DNA of 64,000 bases, from assembly GCA_021323855.1 (NCBI GenBank), contig JAJPKE010000017.1:124001-188000 (forward strand). Direction: 5' to 3'. Made by a program: the position numbers and the translations under genes. The notes under the pieces are model-generated. The model was not told where the DNA came from and ran no database searches. It saw nothing but the letters and a program-made list of their open reading frames with translations. Position 1 is the stretch's first letter; the number at the start of each line of letters is the position of its first letter. Source of the stretch: Chloroflexota bacterium. Lineage in GTDB: Bacteria > Chloroflexota > Ktedonobacteria > Ktedonobacterales > JADMIN01. Below, piece after piece: positions 1 through 8,951 of this stretch.

Positions 1-1753
1 GATTATTGGTCTGACCGAGATTCTGCGACCAGATGAGATTACCGGTTGCCGGGTCTACTGCGCGCTCATAGCCATCGAACGCGCCAAAATAAATCATGCC
101 ATTGCCGGTGACTGGCTGCGAGAAGATCGGCGTCGGTGAGCTGGGGGTATATGTCCAGTGGAGATGCAGGCCACCGACCGTTCCGGGATTGATGGCCGTC
201 TCGGCGGTATTGTCGCCGCTACGCAGATACGAGTACATATAGCTGGGCCAATCATCAACGCTGCCAGTTCCGACGGTTGACGTGGTGCTGGGCGTCGCTG
301 TGGCAGTCGGCGTCACCGTTGGCGTGGGCATCTGCCCGGCGGGGGCCAGCGCAACCAGCGAACCATCCAAACTGCCGCCGACCACCATGCCGTTGGCGAC
401 CGATGGCGCGGTGTCATACCCGGCGCCGCTGTTCGTGTCGGTATACGTATCGAGCACGGCGCCAGTGGTGGTCGAAAGCGCCACCAGACTGTTGCCCGCG
501 CCGGCAAAAGCCACACCTGGAACGACGCTCACCGCTCCGGCTGCCGCTCCGCTTTGCAGGCACGTCTGCCAGAGAAAATTGCCGCTGGCGGGGTCAAGCG
601 CGCGCAGGCTGCCAGCGCAGTTGGTGGCGTTGATGCTGGTGGGGCCACTACCCACATACAGGTTCGTGCCATCCCAGGCCGCCGCCGTCTGGTAGAAATA
701 GCTCGAACCGCTCTGGCCGATAGACGCCTGCCAGAGCGGACCACCGCTCAGATTCGTGCGATCCCAGGCGTAGAACGTGCCGCTGATCTGTTCAGCGCCG
801 ATCATCTGATAAGCAGTGCCGTTGATCGTGGCATTGAAGAGCGTCGGCGCGGCGTGGAAATCATTTGGCACGCCAGCCTGGGTCGCCTGCCAGGAGTCTA
901 CGAACGAGAGATCGGCGGCATTGAGCGCGATGATACTGTTGGCATAGGGTTCCGGCCCCGCTGAGCAGCTATTGGCGCGCCCCGTCAACACATAGAGGCG
1001 ACCCAGTGATTCATCAATGACGGGTGTGTCGTCCACTGTCGCGCCGGTGCAGCCAGCGGGCACCGTGCTGAAGGTATGCAGGATTGCGCCGGTGGCCGCG
1101 TCCAATTGCGCCACTTCACCGGCGGCATCCGGGCACTTGCGCGAGCCGACACCGATGTAGACATTGCCGTTGAAAATCACCGGCGAACTCCACAAGAACG
1201 ATCCCGTCGTCGTCAGTAGTTGCTTTTTCCAGAGTTGCGCGCCAGTGGTTGCGTTGTACGCGCCGAGCATCGTGCCAGCAGCGGCATAGACCACAGCGGT
1301 CGGCGTGCCATTGATCGTCTCGGTGGCAACGCTGGGCGCAGCCGTTTGCCCGATGGTCGTCAGGCTGCACGATGGCACAGTGGTCGAACCGACGAGGATA
1401 TTCCAGGCGCTATTGCCGCTCTGGTCGGTCGCGTGGAGATAGCCATCGCGTGAGGTCCAATAGATTAGGCCATTGTTGGTCGTCGCCTGCGAGGTCGCTG
1501 GCTGGTTTGCGCTGCCGGGATACGTCCAGAGCGCGGCCAGGCTGGGGGCCGTCGCTGAGGTAATCACCGTCTCATTGGGATTGTAGCCGCCATGCACATC
1601 GCTAAAGAGATAGCTGGACCATTCATCCGTCGAGACGATGACGCGCGACTGCGACCTCACGCTGGGAGCCACGCTGAGCACGGCCAGCGCTAGCACGAGG
1701 AGCGCCACCAGAACATAGGAACTGCGACGAGTGCGCAGCGTCGCCATACGCAT
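1..1753 (-). CDS. Secreted PQQ-like beta-propeller repeat protein (C-terminus outside window)
   Basis: The frame is open from an ATG at 1753 to the left edge, so the 3' end is missing. The N-terminus has Arg-rich residues followed by a hydrophobic stretch (about residues 13-29), a signal peptide or membrane anchor. The body carries repeated blades with alternating hydrophobics and motifs such as ALDPASGNFLWQT, LDAATGAILHTF and AVDPATGNLIWSQ, typical of PQQ/BamB-like quinoprotein propellers. A Thr/Pro linker near residues 475-490 is followed by a second propeller segment starting DDWPSYMYSYLRSGDNT, which resembles the N-terminal DEWSSYLFSDVHGGYN, so the protein is probably a duplicated propeller. 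AAAGGG lies just upstream of the start. It is extracytoplasmic; substrate or partner is unknown. It lies downstream of the kinase on the same strand. Confidence 0.75.
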   Translation of the reverse strand, partial: MRMATLRTRRSSYVLVALLVLALAVLSVAPSVRSQSRVIVSTDEWSSYLFSDVHGGYNPNETVITSATAPSLAALWTYPGSANQPATSQATTNNGLIYWTSRDGYLHATDQSGNSAWNILVGSTTVPSCSLTTIGQTAAPSVATETINGTPTAVVYAAAGTMLGAYNATTGAQLWKKQLLTTTGSFLWSSPVIFNGNVYIGVGSRKCPDAAGEVAQLDAATGAILHTFSTVPAGCTGATVDDTPVIDESLGRLYVLTGRANSCSAGPEPYANSIIALNAADLSFVDSWQATQAGVPNDFHAAPTLFNATINGTAYQMIGAEQISGTFYAWDRTNLSGGPLWQASIGQSGSSYFYQTAAAWDGTNLYVGSGPTSINATNCAGSLRALDPASGNFLWQTCLQSGAAAGAVSVVPGVAFAGAGNSLVALSTTTGAVLDTYTDTNSGAGYDTAPSVANGMVVGGSLDGSLVALAPAGQMPTPTVTPTATATPSTTSTVGTGSVDDWPSYMYSYLRSGDNTAETAINPGTVGGLHLHWTYTPSSPTPIFSQPVTGNGMIYFGAFDGYERAVDPATGNLIWSQNLGQTNN

Positions 1754-2093
1754 AACACATGCCCTTTATTAGAGAAGGGTTTCGCATCGCCGGTAGCAAT
1801 ACCAACCGCCACAACCACACCACAGCATCCACTCGCTCTACCGGAGCGCCGCAATCAAGTTCCCCTGACACCTACAACACATCGGCGCCAGTTACTACAG
1901 GAGATGTCAACGATACAGAGACATATGCAAACTGTAGCTGAATACGCATTACGCCATCGTGAAAATCAATTGCATCCAGGAGATTATAGAATGAGTATAT
2001 CTCCTCACTACGACGCCACAACTATGAACCTCGTCACTGCTAAAATGTAAAGTTGCAGACGTATCCAGAAAATTGCGTATACAGTGAGTTGCA
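1754..2093. other. Intergenic region between kinase and propeller gene
   Basis: This 340-base stretch separates two minus-strand genes. I see no credible coding frame. On the minus strand a GGAGATATA...TATAATCTCC imperfect inverted repeat lies near 1975-2010 and could be part of a promoter for the propeller gene; this is weak. Confidence 0.4.
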
Positions 2094-4160
2094 TTAGAAT
2101 ATACCAGGATTCTCATGCAGATTATGATGATTATGAGGGTGGTGATGGTGGTGGGATGGAGAAGGAGGAGAGGGAGAGGGAGGAGAAGGAGATGGAGTAG
2201 GAGAGGGGGAAGGAGAGGGGGAAGGAGTAGGCGGTGTAGTCGGTGTTGGTGAGGGTGATGGCGGATCGGTCGGCGGCGGTGTGGGCGACGCCGGTGGCGG
2301 TGTAGGTGTTGGTGATGAGCGTGGGGTGGCAGTTGGTTGTGGCGGCGGCGAACTCTGGATTGCCGCCAGCGTCGCCACCCGCACCAGCACATCGTTGCTT
2401 GCGAACGGCGCGCTGCTATGCGCCATGTTCATCCATGCCAGGAAAATGCCCGGCGAGGAGAGCGCCGTCAGCGTAATCCTGAAGGTCACATCACTGCCGG
2501 GAGCAACTGCATAGTTGCCCAAATTCGCCGCGAATCCGCTAGGGCAATCCTGCACGGGATGGCGCTCGGTGTCGCAGGTCAACTGATAGCCGTTGCTACC
2601 CGCCCAGGTGGAGGTGCCGGTATTGGCCAGCGTAACGCTGAACGAGAAGAGATGTCCCGCTGGCACGCTGGAAGGCGCGGAGATGGCAACCAGCGACGCG
2701 CTATCGGTTCCTGTGTTGGCTGGCGCGGTGGTCGGCGTCGGCGGGGTGAGCGTGGGCTGCGTGGTGGGCGTGGTGTTGACCGTCACCGTCACACTGACGC
2801 CCGGCGCGCTGGTGCGGGTGGCATGTCCGCGATTGGCGATGGGTGCAGGCGTGTTTGGCCCGCCCGGCAGCGCCACAACCGCCAGCAGAGTTCCCAGCAA
2901 CAGCACGGCGGCGGCAGTGAGAGTCACTAGCGTGCGCTGGCGCGACGAGAAACGCGGACGGAGAGCGCCACGCCCGCCAGCTATGCCAGCTATGCCAGCT
3001 ATGCCGCGCCTGCGTAGCGCCGCAGGAGTGGAGCGCGTGGTCGCGCGGACCAGTGCCAGCGCCGCCAGCGTTTCCTCTGTCTCATCGCCTGCGCCCGACT
3101 CAGCCTCGCGTAGCGCCTGATCCAGCGCCGCCACAAACGCCGCCACAGATGGATAACGGTCTTCGGGGTGCTTTTCCAGGGCGCGCGCCAGCACCTCTTC
3201 GATCTGCCACGGCACAGCCTCAGCGTAGAGCCGGATGGAAGGCGCCACCGTTTCCAGGTGCCCGGCGATTTGCTCATCCACAGTGCCCTCGAATGGCAGA
3301 TGGCCGGAGAGCAACTGATACGTCATGACAGCAAGGCTATACTGGTCGCTCGCGGGAGAAAACGTGCCGGAGAACTCTTCAGGGGCCATATACGCCACGG
3401 TGCCTGTCACCTGATCGTCGCTGCCCATACCGCTGCTGGTAGCCACGCGCCGCGCCACACCAAAATCCGCCAGCAAGAGAGACCGTTCGCCCAGAATATC
3501 GCCGCGCACCAGCAAATTTCCCGGTTTGACATCGCGGTGAACGATGCCGCGCTCATGAATATATTGGAGCGCGCTGCCCACCTGGCGAGTGATCTCCAGC
3601 GTCTCCGATGGCGACAGCGGCAGCGGTAACGTCTTGGCGGCGCGCCCGTGGATGGCATCGGCCAGCGAGCCATTGGGCACATACTCCATGACATGATAGA
3701 GATAGCCGCGCTCGGCGCCATTCGCATAGACCGGCAAAATATGCGGATGATCGAGGCTCTCCAGCAATTCGCCTTCGCGGATGAAACGCTCCTCGATGTC
3801 GAGGAGGCCACTCTCTCTGGTGACTTCATCGCTGGGGCAGACCACCTTCACGGCGACCTGCCGGCTGGGGCATGCCAGACGCGAGGTCTCCTGGTCAGCG
3901 CCTTCCTCTCTCGCTGGTGCCTGGCACCTATGGCTCATGCCACCGTCACTGGATACTCGTGTCCAGGTGTTTGTCCTGTTGCTTGTCCCGGCGGCATCCT
4001 CTTCCGGCACTTCCTTGTCATCACAATCATCACAACAATCATCACAGGCGCGCTCAGCAAGATACACTTCCGCCATGCCGCCCGCGCTGATCCGCCGGAT
4101 CAACAAACAACCGCCTATCCTCTGCCCTTCCAGGTGCAGTCTCAGACGCTCATTTGGCAT
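2094..4160 (-). CDS. Membrane Ser/Thr protein kinase with Ig-like extracellular domain and Pro/His-rich tail
   Basis: This is a PknB-type Ser/Thr kinase of 688 residues. The ATG at 4160 is chosen because GGAGG lies six bases upstream; an in-frame ATG at 4196 lacks a ribosome binding site. Seen: glycine loop ISAGGMAEVYLAE, lysine in VAVKVV (about residue 105), HRDVKPGNLL (208), DFG (232) and APE (259). One membrane helix follows (about 415-437). An external domain with SVPAGHLFSFSVTLANTGT and TSTW resembles the NBR1/FW Ig-like family. A Pro/Ser/Thr tail ends in a histidine-rich stretch (HHHHHPHNHHNLH). Odd: about 60 extra residues sit between the glycine loop and the catalytic lysine, beginning CDDCCDDCDD. 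It probably senses an envelope signal and phosphorylates cytoplasmic targets. Confidence 0.88.
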   Translation of the reverse strand: MPNERLRLHLEGQRIGGCLLIRRISAGGMAEVYLAERACDDCCDDCDDKEVPEEDAAGTSNRTNTWTRVSSDGGMSHRCQAPAREEGADQETSRLACPSRQVAVKVVCPSDEVTRESGLLDIEERFIREGELLESLDHPHILPVYANGAERGYLYHVMEYVPNGSLADAIHGRAAKTLPLPLSPSETLEITRQVGSALQYIHERGIVHRDVKPGNLLVRGDILGERSLLLADFGVARRVATSSGMGSDDQVTGTVAYMAPEEFSGTFSPASDQYSLAVMTYQLLSGHLPFEGTVDEQIAGHLETVAPSIRLYAEAVPWQIEEVLARALEKHPEDRYPSVAAFVAALDQALREAESGAGDETEETLAALALVRATTRSTPAALRRRGIAGIAGIAGGRGALRPRFSSRQRTLVTLTAAAVLLLGTLLAVVALPGGPNTPAPIANRGHATRTSAPGVSVTVTVNTTPTTQPTLTPPTPTTAPANTGTDSASLVAISAPSSVPAGHLFSFSVTLANTGTSTWAGSNGYQLTCDTERHPVQDCPSGFAANLGNYAVAPGSDVTFRITLTALSSPGIFLAWMNMAHSSAPFASNDVLVRVATLAAIQSSPPPQPTATPRSSPTPTPPPASPTPPPTDPPSPSPTPTTPPTPSPSPSPSPTPSPSPPSPSPPSPSHHHHHPHNHHNLHENPGIF
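2158..2227 (+). repeat. Homopurine tract (GA-rich) inside kinase tail
   Basis: The plus strand is pure A/G from 2158 to 2192 and again from 2199 to 2227, interrupted by two T. It encodes the Ser/Pro tail of the kinase on the other strand. Near-mirror segments such as GGAGAGGGGGAAGGAGAGGG make slippage or triplex formation plausible. Confidence 0.7.
4018..4047. repeat. Nonamer repeat encoding the Cys/Asp-rich kinase insert
   Basis: Two copies of TCATCACAA, then CAA and TCATCACAG. On the minus strand this encodes the CDDCCDDCDD run inside the kinase N-lobe, which suggests that the insert grew by repeat expansion. Confidence 0.6.
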
Positions 4161-4835
4161 CTGTAGCCTCCACAACCGGAACCGCCCGCGCATCATGTAG
4201 TTCGCGAAGATGTGTTGGTTCGGTTTCTAAAGAATATGTCCGATATGCCATTGCGCCATCTCACACCATTTCACATTGGCCCGCAATAAGGCAAATACCG
4301 CACTGAGCGTGCCATGATGGCAAGTGCATACATCCACATTCAAACGCCAGCGAGCAGGCAACTGAGCATACGATGCCATCCTCCACCAGCAGGCTTTGCC
4401 AGGGTTTCTCCGGATTACTGCTGATGTTTCTGGCTGGCTGGCCGAGGCGACGATGATCCCGCCCAGGTGGACAGGAGCGTCTTCGCGCTGTGCTGTTCGC
4501 CTGGGTGATCGCTGATACGTACTTTGGGTTACTGCTAATAGAGACGTATGAGAAGCGGTTTTTGCCTCTTGCCAGCGAAAATGAGCCTTCTGGCAGGACA
4601 GGTATGACATTGACGCATTTCAACGCACCCCAGTATGTTGGAGTGAGCGCCTGGATTCGCGCGATTCATTTTGGCAGTTGTCATACAGGGCGCGCATAGG
4701 CTATACTCGCAGCAACAGCAGTGGCCGTAGACGTAAAACGGAGCGGCATCAGGTCGTCTATAGAGTAACGAATGTGTGCGCAGACCGCCCTGACGTAGTA
4801 GAAGCAATCATCACATTCTGAAAGGCAGAGAGTCC
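4161..4835. other. Divergent intergenic region
   Basis: About 675 bases separate the minus-strand kinase from the plus-strand membrane gene. Several short frames overlap here on both strands, but none has a ribosome binding site, a recognisable domain or a persuasive composition. I annotate only the promoter candidate at 4678-4707. Confidence 0.5.
4678..4707 (+). promoter_or_regulatory. Sigma70-like promoter candidate for the membrane protein gene
   Basis: TTGTCA (4678-4683), an 18-base spacer and TATACT (4702-4707). The predicted leader to the GTG at 4836 is about 120 bases. Confidence 0.45.
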
Positions 4836-5849
4836 GTGGTTTTCAAGCGTGTTGGAGGCTCACTCGTCGGAGTGACGCTGTTGCTGACCATCATTAGTCT
4901 CCTGGGCAGCGTCATTTTCCACAATGCAATAGCGCAGCAGCAGCAGCCGGGCACCACGATTGCGCTCATCCTCCGCCTGTTAGCGTATATCTCGCTGGCG
5001 GCGCTCGTTGTATGCGCGGTGATGACGGCTGTCTCGGAGCAACAGATCACCAGAGCAGTGTTGCCAGCCATCTTTGGCATCGCTGGATTAGTGCTGGTCG
5101 TCGTGAACTCTGAATATGGATTCTCCGCGCTGGCGGCTGCATGGGTAAGTTCTACCGTAACCTTCGGTGGGGAGAAGACGGAGCCAGTCTGGCAGAAGAA
5201 CGCCGTCATGTTTTTTGGGCTTGGGGGACTCGTTGCGTTCAATGTTGGCCTCGCCAGCAGCCTGAGCCATATCAACACCGTGACGATGATCGGCATTATG
5301 CTAGGAGTGCCCGCGTTCTTGATGGCGCTGGTCTATCCCATCCAGCGCATGCAATGGAGTTGGGTAGGCATTCTGCTGGCGGTCGCTGCCTGCGGTCCGC
5401 TGCTCACGCTGATTGCGCATCGCTCGGATATCGGCTTGTTGCTGCTGCCGATGACCGCTATCGCCGCCGTGCGCGGATTGGTCTGGAACAATGATGCCCT
5501 TGAGCGCCATGCCTTTGGCGCAATGGCAGGCCTGGGCTTCCTGATGATTATCGGTGGTGGCACGCTCATCAACACCATTTTCAGCACCATCCCCGATGTG
5601 CAGAAGCCACTAACCTATGACACCTTCAACGCCGGCATCAATATGTATCTCTCTGCTGGCGCGCTGTGCTTCTTTGCCTGGATTTTCAGCTTCATCTACG
5701 GCGCGCGTCACGCAATGTGGGGATGGTTTATCACCGCGCTGCTCCTGCCTGCCATCGGCGCCGTGCTGCTCGGTTTCTTTGGCCCCACGCCGGAAGATTA
5801 CAAGCAGGGCAGGGAGAGCGCAGCCGCCAAACGCGCAGCAGGCGTCTAA
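4836..5849 (+). CDS. Polytopic membrane protein, about 10 helices, unknown function
   Basis: 337 residues starting at a GTG. The protein is almost entirely hydrophobic, with about ten predicted helices starting at residues 8, 40, 66, 100, 127, 152, 172, 197, 235 and 262. Loops are short, there is no signal peptide or soluble domain, and the C-terminus is charged (KQGRESAAAKRAAG). I recognise no transporter signature. It stands alone, with divergent intergenic DNA upstream and an opposing operon downstream, so context gives no role. Confidence 0.65.
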   Translation: MVFKRVGGSLVGVTLLLTIISLLGSVIFHNAIAQQQQPGTTIALILRLLAYISLAALVVCAVMTAVSEQQITRAVLPAIFGIAGLVLVVVNSEYGFSALAAAWVSSTVTFGGEKTEPVWQKNAVMFFGLGGLVAFNVGLASSLSHINTVTMIGIMLGVPAFLMALVYPIQRMQWSWVGILLAVAACGPLLTLIAHRSDIGLLLLPMTAIAAVRGLVWNNDALERHAFGAMAGLGFLMIIGGGTLINTIFSTIPDVQKPLTYDTFNAGINMYLSAGALCFFAWIFSFIYGARHAMWGWFITALLLPAIGAVLLGFFGPTPEDYKQGRESAAAKRAAGV

Positions 5850-6082
5850 CGCCTTCCCGTTCGTCTTTGCCAGTACTGTTCTCGTTCGTCGCCGGCTTCA
5901 GCTACATGAGTGGTTGAAGCCGACGCGCGTTTTGGGCTGTATGCAACGTGCAGTCACACCAGTCCCCATAGTACGCCAGGGCCAAAAGACACTGTGAACA
6001 ACAGCAATCCTGTTGATGCGGCGGCTCACGCCAATAGTAGCGAAATTTCCTTACTACGAAGCTAGACACCTCCGAACGTGGG

Positions 6083-6622
6083 CTACTGGCTCGTATTGCA
6101 GGACTGTGCTACCAGAAAATAGAACACATAAATATGGAGCTGATTCCAGTTGATCCCTCCATCCCAGAGTGCTTTGAAGAAGACAGTGGAAGATGAGAAA
6201 AGAAAGTGCGCTGGTGGCCAGTGTTTAAGTGCATAAATAGCTCCACTGGCGAAGGTCGTGCCATCGCCCACATCAGGACTGCCACCAAATATCTCAACAA
6301 ATCCCGCCATGCGATTGGCATTTTTCTTTAGCTGGCTATGTTTGAGGTCATTCGCTAGACGGTTTGCGGTTCCTCGCGAAGGGGGACTGGCACGCAAACC
6401 ATTGGGATCGCTGACTGTCAGAACGAAATCTTGAGGATGTTTGCCATCCAATCCGCAAATAACTGGCGGACTGGGCTTAGCTCCAGCCTGGGGAACCCAG
6501 GAAGCCGAACTCGCCAGAAAGACAATAGTCAACGCCAGCAGCAAATCAGCGAACAACCACCCGGCAAGCGAAAACATACTCCAGAGCGAGCGCCCCGCCC
6601 GCTTGCGCCTCTGCTCCCGCAT
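6083..6622 (-). CDS. MotB/ZorB-like stator subunit, last gene of caspase operon
   Basis: 179 residues. The start is the ATG at 6622, two bases after the stop of the upstream gene, with AGGAGG eight bases before it; a TTG-initiated extension to 6649 is less likely. A basic N-terminus is followed by one helix, WLFADLLLALTIVFLAS (about residues 22-38). Its Asp26 sits where MotB, ExbD and ZorB carry the proton-binding aspartate. The periplasmic part (residues 45-179) contains MAGFVEIFGGSPDVGDGTTFA and looks like a short or degenerate OmpA-like fold; I cannot see a full peptidoglycan-binding signature. Known for the family: with a MotA/ZorA partner it forms a proton-driven rotary complex. Coupling to the adjacent MotA-like gene supports this. 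Its role in the operon is inferred. Confidence 0.65.
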   Translation of the reverse strand: MREQRRKRAGRSLWSMFSLAGWLFADLLLALTIVFLASSASWVPQAGAKPSPPVICGLDGKHPQDFVLTVSDPNGLRASPPSRGTANRLANDLKHSQLKKNANRMAGFVEIFGGSPDVGDGTTFASGAIYALKHWPPAHFLFSSSTVFFKALWDGGINWNQLHIYVFYFLVAQSCNTSQ

Positions 6623-6624
6623 AG

Positions 6625-7575
6625 CTACCGCCTCCTGATCCTGTCCCAAAAGCCACGATGTCTTGGTTGGCTCCGTTTGCGGGGTATTGAAAATCTTTTG
6701 CCAGTAACTTCTTGTGCGATTGCTGCCATACCCTCTTTGGTAAAATCCATACTTTCTCCCATTTCTTTAATAAGCGCACCAAGAACACGGTTGTCTTCAA
6801 TCAGTTTTTGATACAGGTCCATGAGCGAGGCAGCCGCCAATTTGACCTCACTCGCGTCGTCCACAACACTTTGGACGGTTTCACCTTGTTCTGAAAGCGT
6901 CCCATTGAAGGTGTTGACGGTTGCTTCCACCTGCTTGAGCGTGTCATTGAAATGACCAATCACATCTAATACCCGGCTCTCCCAAGTGGGATTGCTCTCA
7001 GTTGGGTTGTTCGACCAGGCGAGCGAATCTTTGCTCAGGGTAAAGATCTCCGTATCCAGCCAGCGTTCCAGGAATCTCCCCTGATTGCGTGCCCGCACCT
7101 CTTTATATTGGGAAAAAGCGGTCAACAAAACCAGCAGCAACAGCAGCGAGAAATCCACGAAAGCAATATTCGACAGAGTGAAGGTATGCGGCGACAGTTT
7201 GAGCGAGCCAAGCGTCACATATTTGAGACCTGGGAAGCCCTCTTGCCAGCTCTGGAAGAAAGGCGGTGGCGTCGTACCTGTTTTGAGGTTGTTTACGCTC
7301 TGCTGATAGGCCGTCGCCGCTATCCCGACAGACCCCCAGGTCACCATCACCGGGCAAACGACGAGAATATTGCGTAAGCCCTCGATGAGCGGAACGGAAC
7401 GGGTCATCTGAGCCTCGACCTCGGCGGCAGTAGCTTCCGGATCGAGGGTCTGCCGCATCTCATAGGGTGAAAGGATGCGGTTGCGCGGACGAATATAGTC
7501 CAGGATGGATTGTTTGCCAATAGACTTGAGCAGCTTTTCAGCTCGCGCCTGCTGGCGTTTAGCATTAACTCCCAT
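6625..7575 (-). CDS. MotA/TolQ/ZorA-like membrane channel subunit with coiled-coil tail
   Basis: 316 residues. Two clear membrane helices (about residues 69-95 and 134-156) flank an external loop of about 40 residues containing TPPPFFQSWQ. Then follow a cytoplasmic segment and a long helical, probably coiled-coil region (205-285; heptad-like TLKQVEATVNTFNGTL). The C-terminus is strongly basic (RKRSQPRHRGFWDRIRRR). Assignment to the MotA/ExbB/ZorA class rests mainly on the tightly coupled MotB-like gene downstream and the two-helix-plus-coiled-coil plan. MotA and ZorA usually have more helices, so this is reduced or divergent. The ribosome binding site before ATG 7575 is weak. Inference: it forms the outer ring of a proton-driven complex that transmits a signal to cytoplasmic partners encoded upstream. 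Confidence 0.55.
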   Translation of the reverse strand: MGVNAKRQQARAEKLLKSIGKQSILDYIRPRNRILSPYEMRQTLDPEATAAEVEAQMTRSVPLIEGLRNILVVCPVMVTWGSVGIAATAYQQSVNNLKTGTTPPPFFQSWQEGFPGLKYVTLGSLKLSPHTFTLSNIAFVDFSLLLLLVLLTAFSQYKEVRARNQGRFLERWLDTEIFTLSKDSLAWSNNPTESNPTWESRVLDVIGHFNDTLKQVEATVNTFNGTLSEQGETVQSVVDDASEVKLAAASLMDLYQKLIEDNRVLGALIKEMGESMDFTKEGMAAIAQEVTGKRFSIPRKRSQPRHRGFWDRIRRR

Positions 7576-7629
7576 GCGATCTTTTCCGTCCTTTGCTATG
7601 GCGAACGGGCAAAAACAAATAGCAGATTA

Positions 7630-7674
7630 TTCAGACTGTTCAGGCTATTCAGGATGTTCAGGATGTTCAGACGG
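7630..7674. repeat. Nonamer tandem repeat across the stop codon of the PDZ gene
   Basis: Five units related to TTCAGGATG start at 7630, 7639, 7648, 7657 and 7666. The stop of the upstream minus-strand gene (7667-7669) lies in one unit; because the period is nine, each further unit repeats an in-frame TGA. Confidence 0.75.
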
Positions 7675-8908
7675 TGGGGGAGACCTGTGGCTCATACACC
7701 TTATCGTTCCTCAAGATGAGAATAGACACTTGTACGCCACGCACGGTACTGGCTAGTTTGCGCTCCAACATGCCATAACTATCGAACGGCTGTTGATAGG
7801 CTTGCACGATAATATCTCCTGGCTGTATATTGGCGTTTTCTGCTGGGCCGAGCTTATCGCACCGTTCAATCTGGAATGCCTGCTGGTACTCTCTATTCCA
7901 ACCGGCAAGCGCCTGTTTTTGTGGATCGCTAAGCTCAACAGTTTTTAGATCAACGCCAAGTTGCGCGTTATAACGGGGTTCTGAATCTGCCGCAGGCAGC
8001 AGCGCCGCCTGCTTTGCGCCGCTTGCGTCAGGCAAAGCGCCGGCAAATGGAAGCTGACCTTGCGGCGGTACCTGATACTGCTTGATCTTGTCCAACAGCC
8101 CTGGTTCTTCCTGCTCGATGATGGCATCCGAATATCCATCGTCTTTCAGTTTTTGATAGCGCCGTAGCGTCTCCTCCCACAGGATCTCATTCGCCTGTTG
8201 CTGTTGCTTGATGAAGATATTGGTCTGCGCTTCGAGGATCGCCTGCCTTTGCTGAAACTCATTTTGCTTAGCCGTTTCCTCGCGCTCAAAGTCCGACTTC
8301 TGCGCAGTCGCTCGCTGCTCAACGCCCGTCTTCGCTTGATCCACCTTCTCCTGTTGCTTGATCTGCCAGAGTTTGGTGTACGTCTCGCTAGGGTCGGCAA
8401 TGACGTTGAGCGCTTCCCGCACGCGCAGCCCAATCTCGCTGCGATGGGCGTTCAGCGCAATTTCTGCACGGTGGCGCAGGTTCGTCTCCTGGATATCATC
8501 ATGATCGAGATATTTAGCCCAGCGCACCAGGTCCGCATTGATATAGCGTTGCGCCTGCCCGACCGGATCATTGCCCTGTTGATAGCAGATGGCAAACGCA
8601 TAGGGATCGACGACTTCCACGTCAATTTCGGCGGCATAGTGGCGGTCGTGGCCATCTTTGGTGTGCAGGGTGCCCTCAAACTTGATGATTTTGCTGCCCA
8701 GGTTCACCCGCAAGATTTTATTGCCCTCGTTCGCGCGGAAGCCGGCGTCATCTTGCGTGATTTCGCCCAGGTAGGCGCCTTGCGGCGAAAACACATAGAG
8801 GTTGAATCCAGCGGCTGGTTGAACTTTGGACCGAAAAATGAAGCGCCCGTGTTCGACGCGCCCTTCTGTGACCATCCCATACTCGTCAGTAATCGTGTTT
8901 GGCATCAT
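7667..8908 (-). CDS. SPFH/Band7-like, coiled-coil and PDZ domain protein
   Basis: 413 residues from the ATG at 8908 (GGAGCTAT just upstream; ATG 8905 is equally possible). Order: an N-terminal beta-rich part (1-75); a region I read as SPFH/Band7-like (75-180: EIDVEVVDPYAFAICY, then RSEIGLRVREALNVIADP); a Gln/Glu-rich coiled coil (185-260); a linker; and a C-terminal PDZ-like domain (about 335-405: LGPAENANIQPGDIIVQAY and LASTVRGVQVSILILRND). There is no signal peptide. SPFH proteins form membrane-associated cages and PDZ domains bind C-terminal peptides, so a scaffold between the membrane motor and the caspase is plausible. The PDZ call is fairly firm, the SPFH call tentative. It lies 43 bases after the 664-residue gene. 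Confidence 0.6.
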   Translation of the reverse strand: MMPNTITDEYGMVTEGRVEHGRFIFRSKVQPAAGFNLYVFSPQGAYLGEITQDDAGFRANEGNKILRVNLGSKIIKFEGTLHTKDGHDRHYAAEIDVEVVDPYAFAICYQQGNDPVGQAQRYINADLVRWAKYLDHDDIQETNLRHRAEIALNAHRSEIGLRVREALNVIADPSETYTKLWQIKQQEKVDQAKTGVEQRATAQKSDFEREETAKQNEFQQRQAILEAQTNIFIKQQQQANEILWEETLRRYQKLKDDGYSDAIIEQEEPGLLDKIKQYQVPPQGQLPFAGALPDASGAKQAALLPAADSEPRYNAQLGVDLKTVELSDPQKQALAGWNREYQQAFQIERCDKLGPAENANIQPGDIIVQAYQQPFDSYGMLERKLASTVRGVQVSILILRNDKVYEPQVSPTV

Positions 8909-8951
8909 ATAGCTCCATTTCTCAAAAAGACTGAATCCGTGCGCCTGTTAT

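Noticed and set aside
282..695. Plus-strand frame of 137 codons
   Set aside because: It lies wholly opposite the beta-propeller gene, whose repeats and signal peptide are convincing.
4227..4807. Several overlapping short frames on both strands in the 4.2-4.8 kb interval
   Set aside because: They have no ribosome binding sites, no domains and skewed composition.
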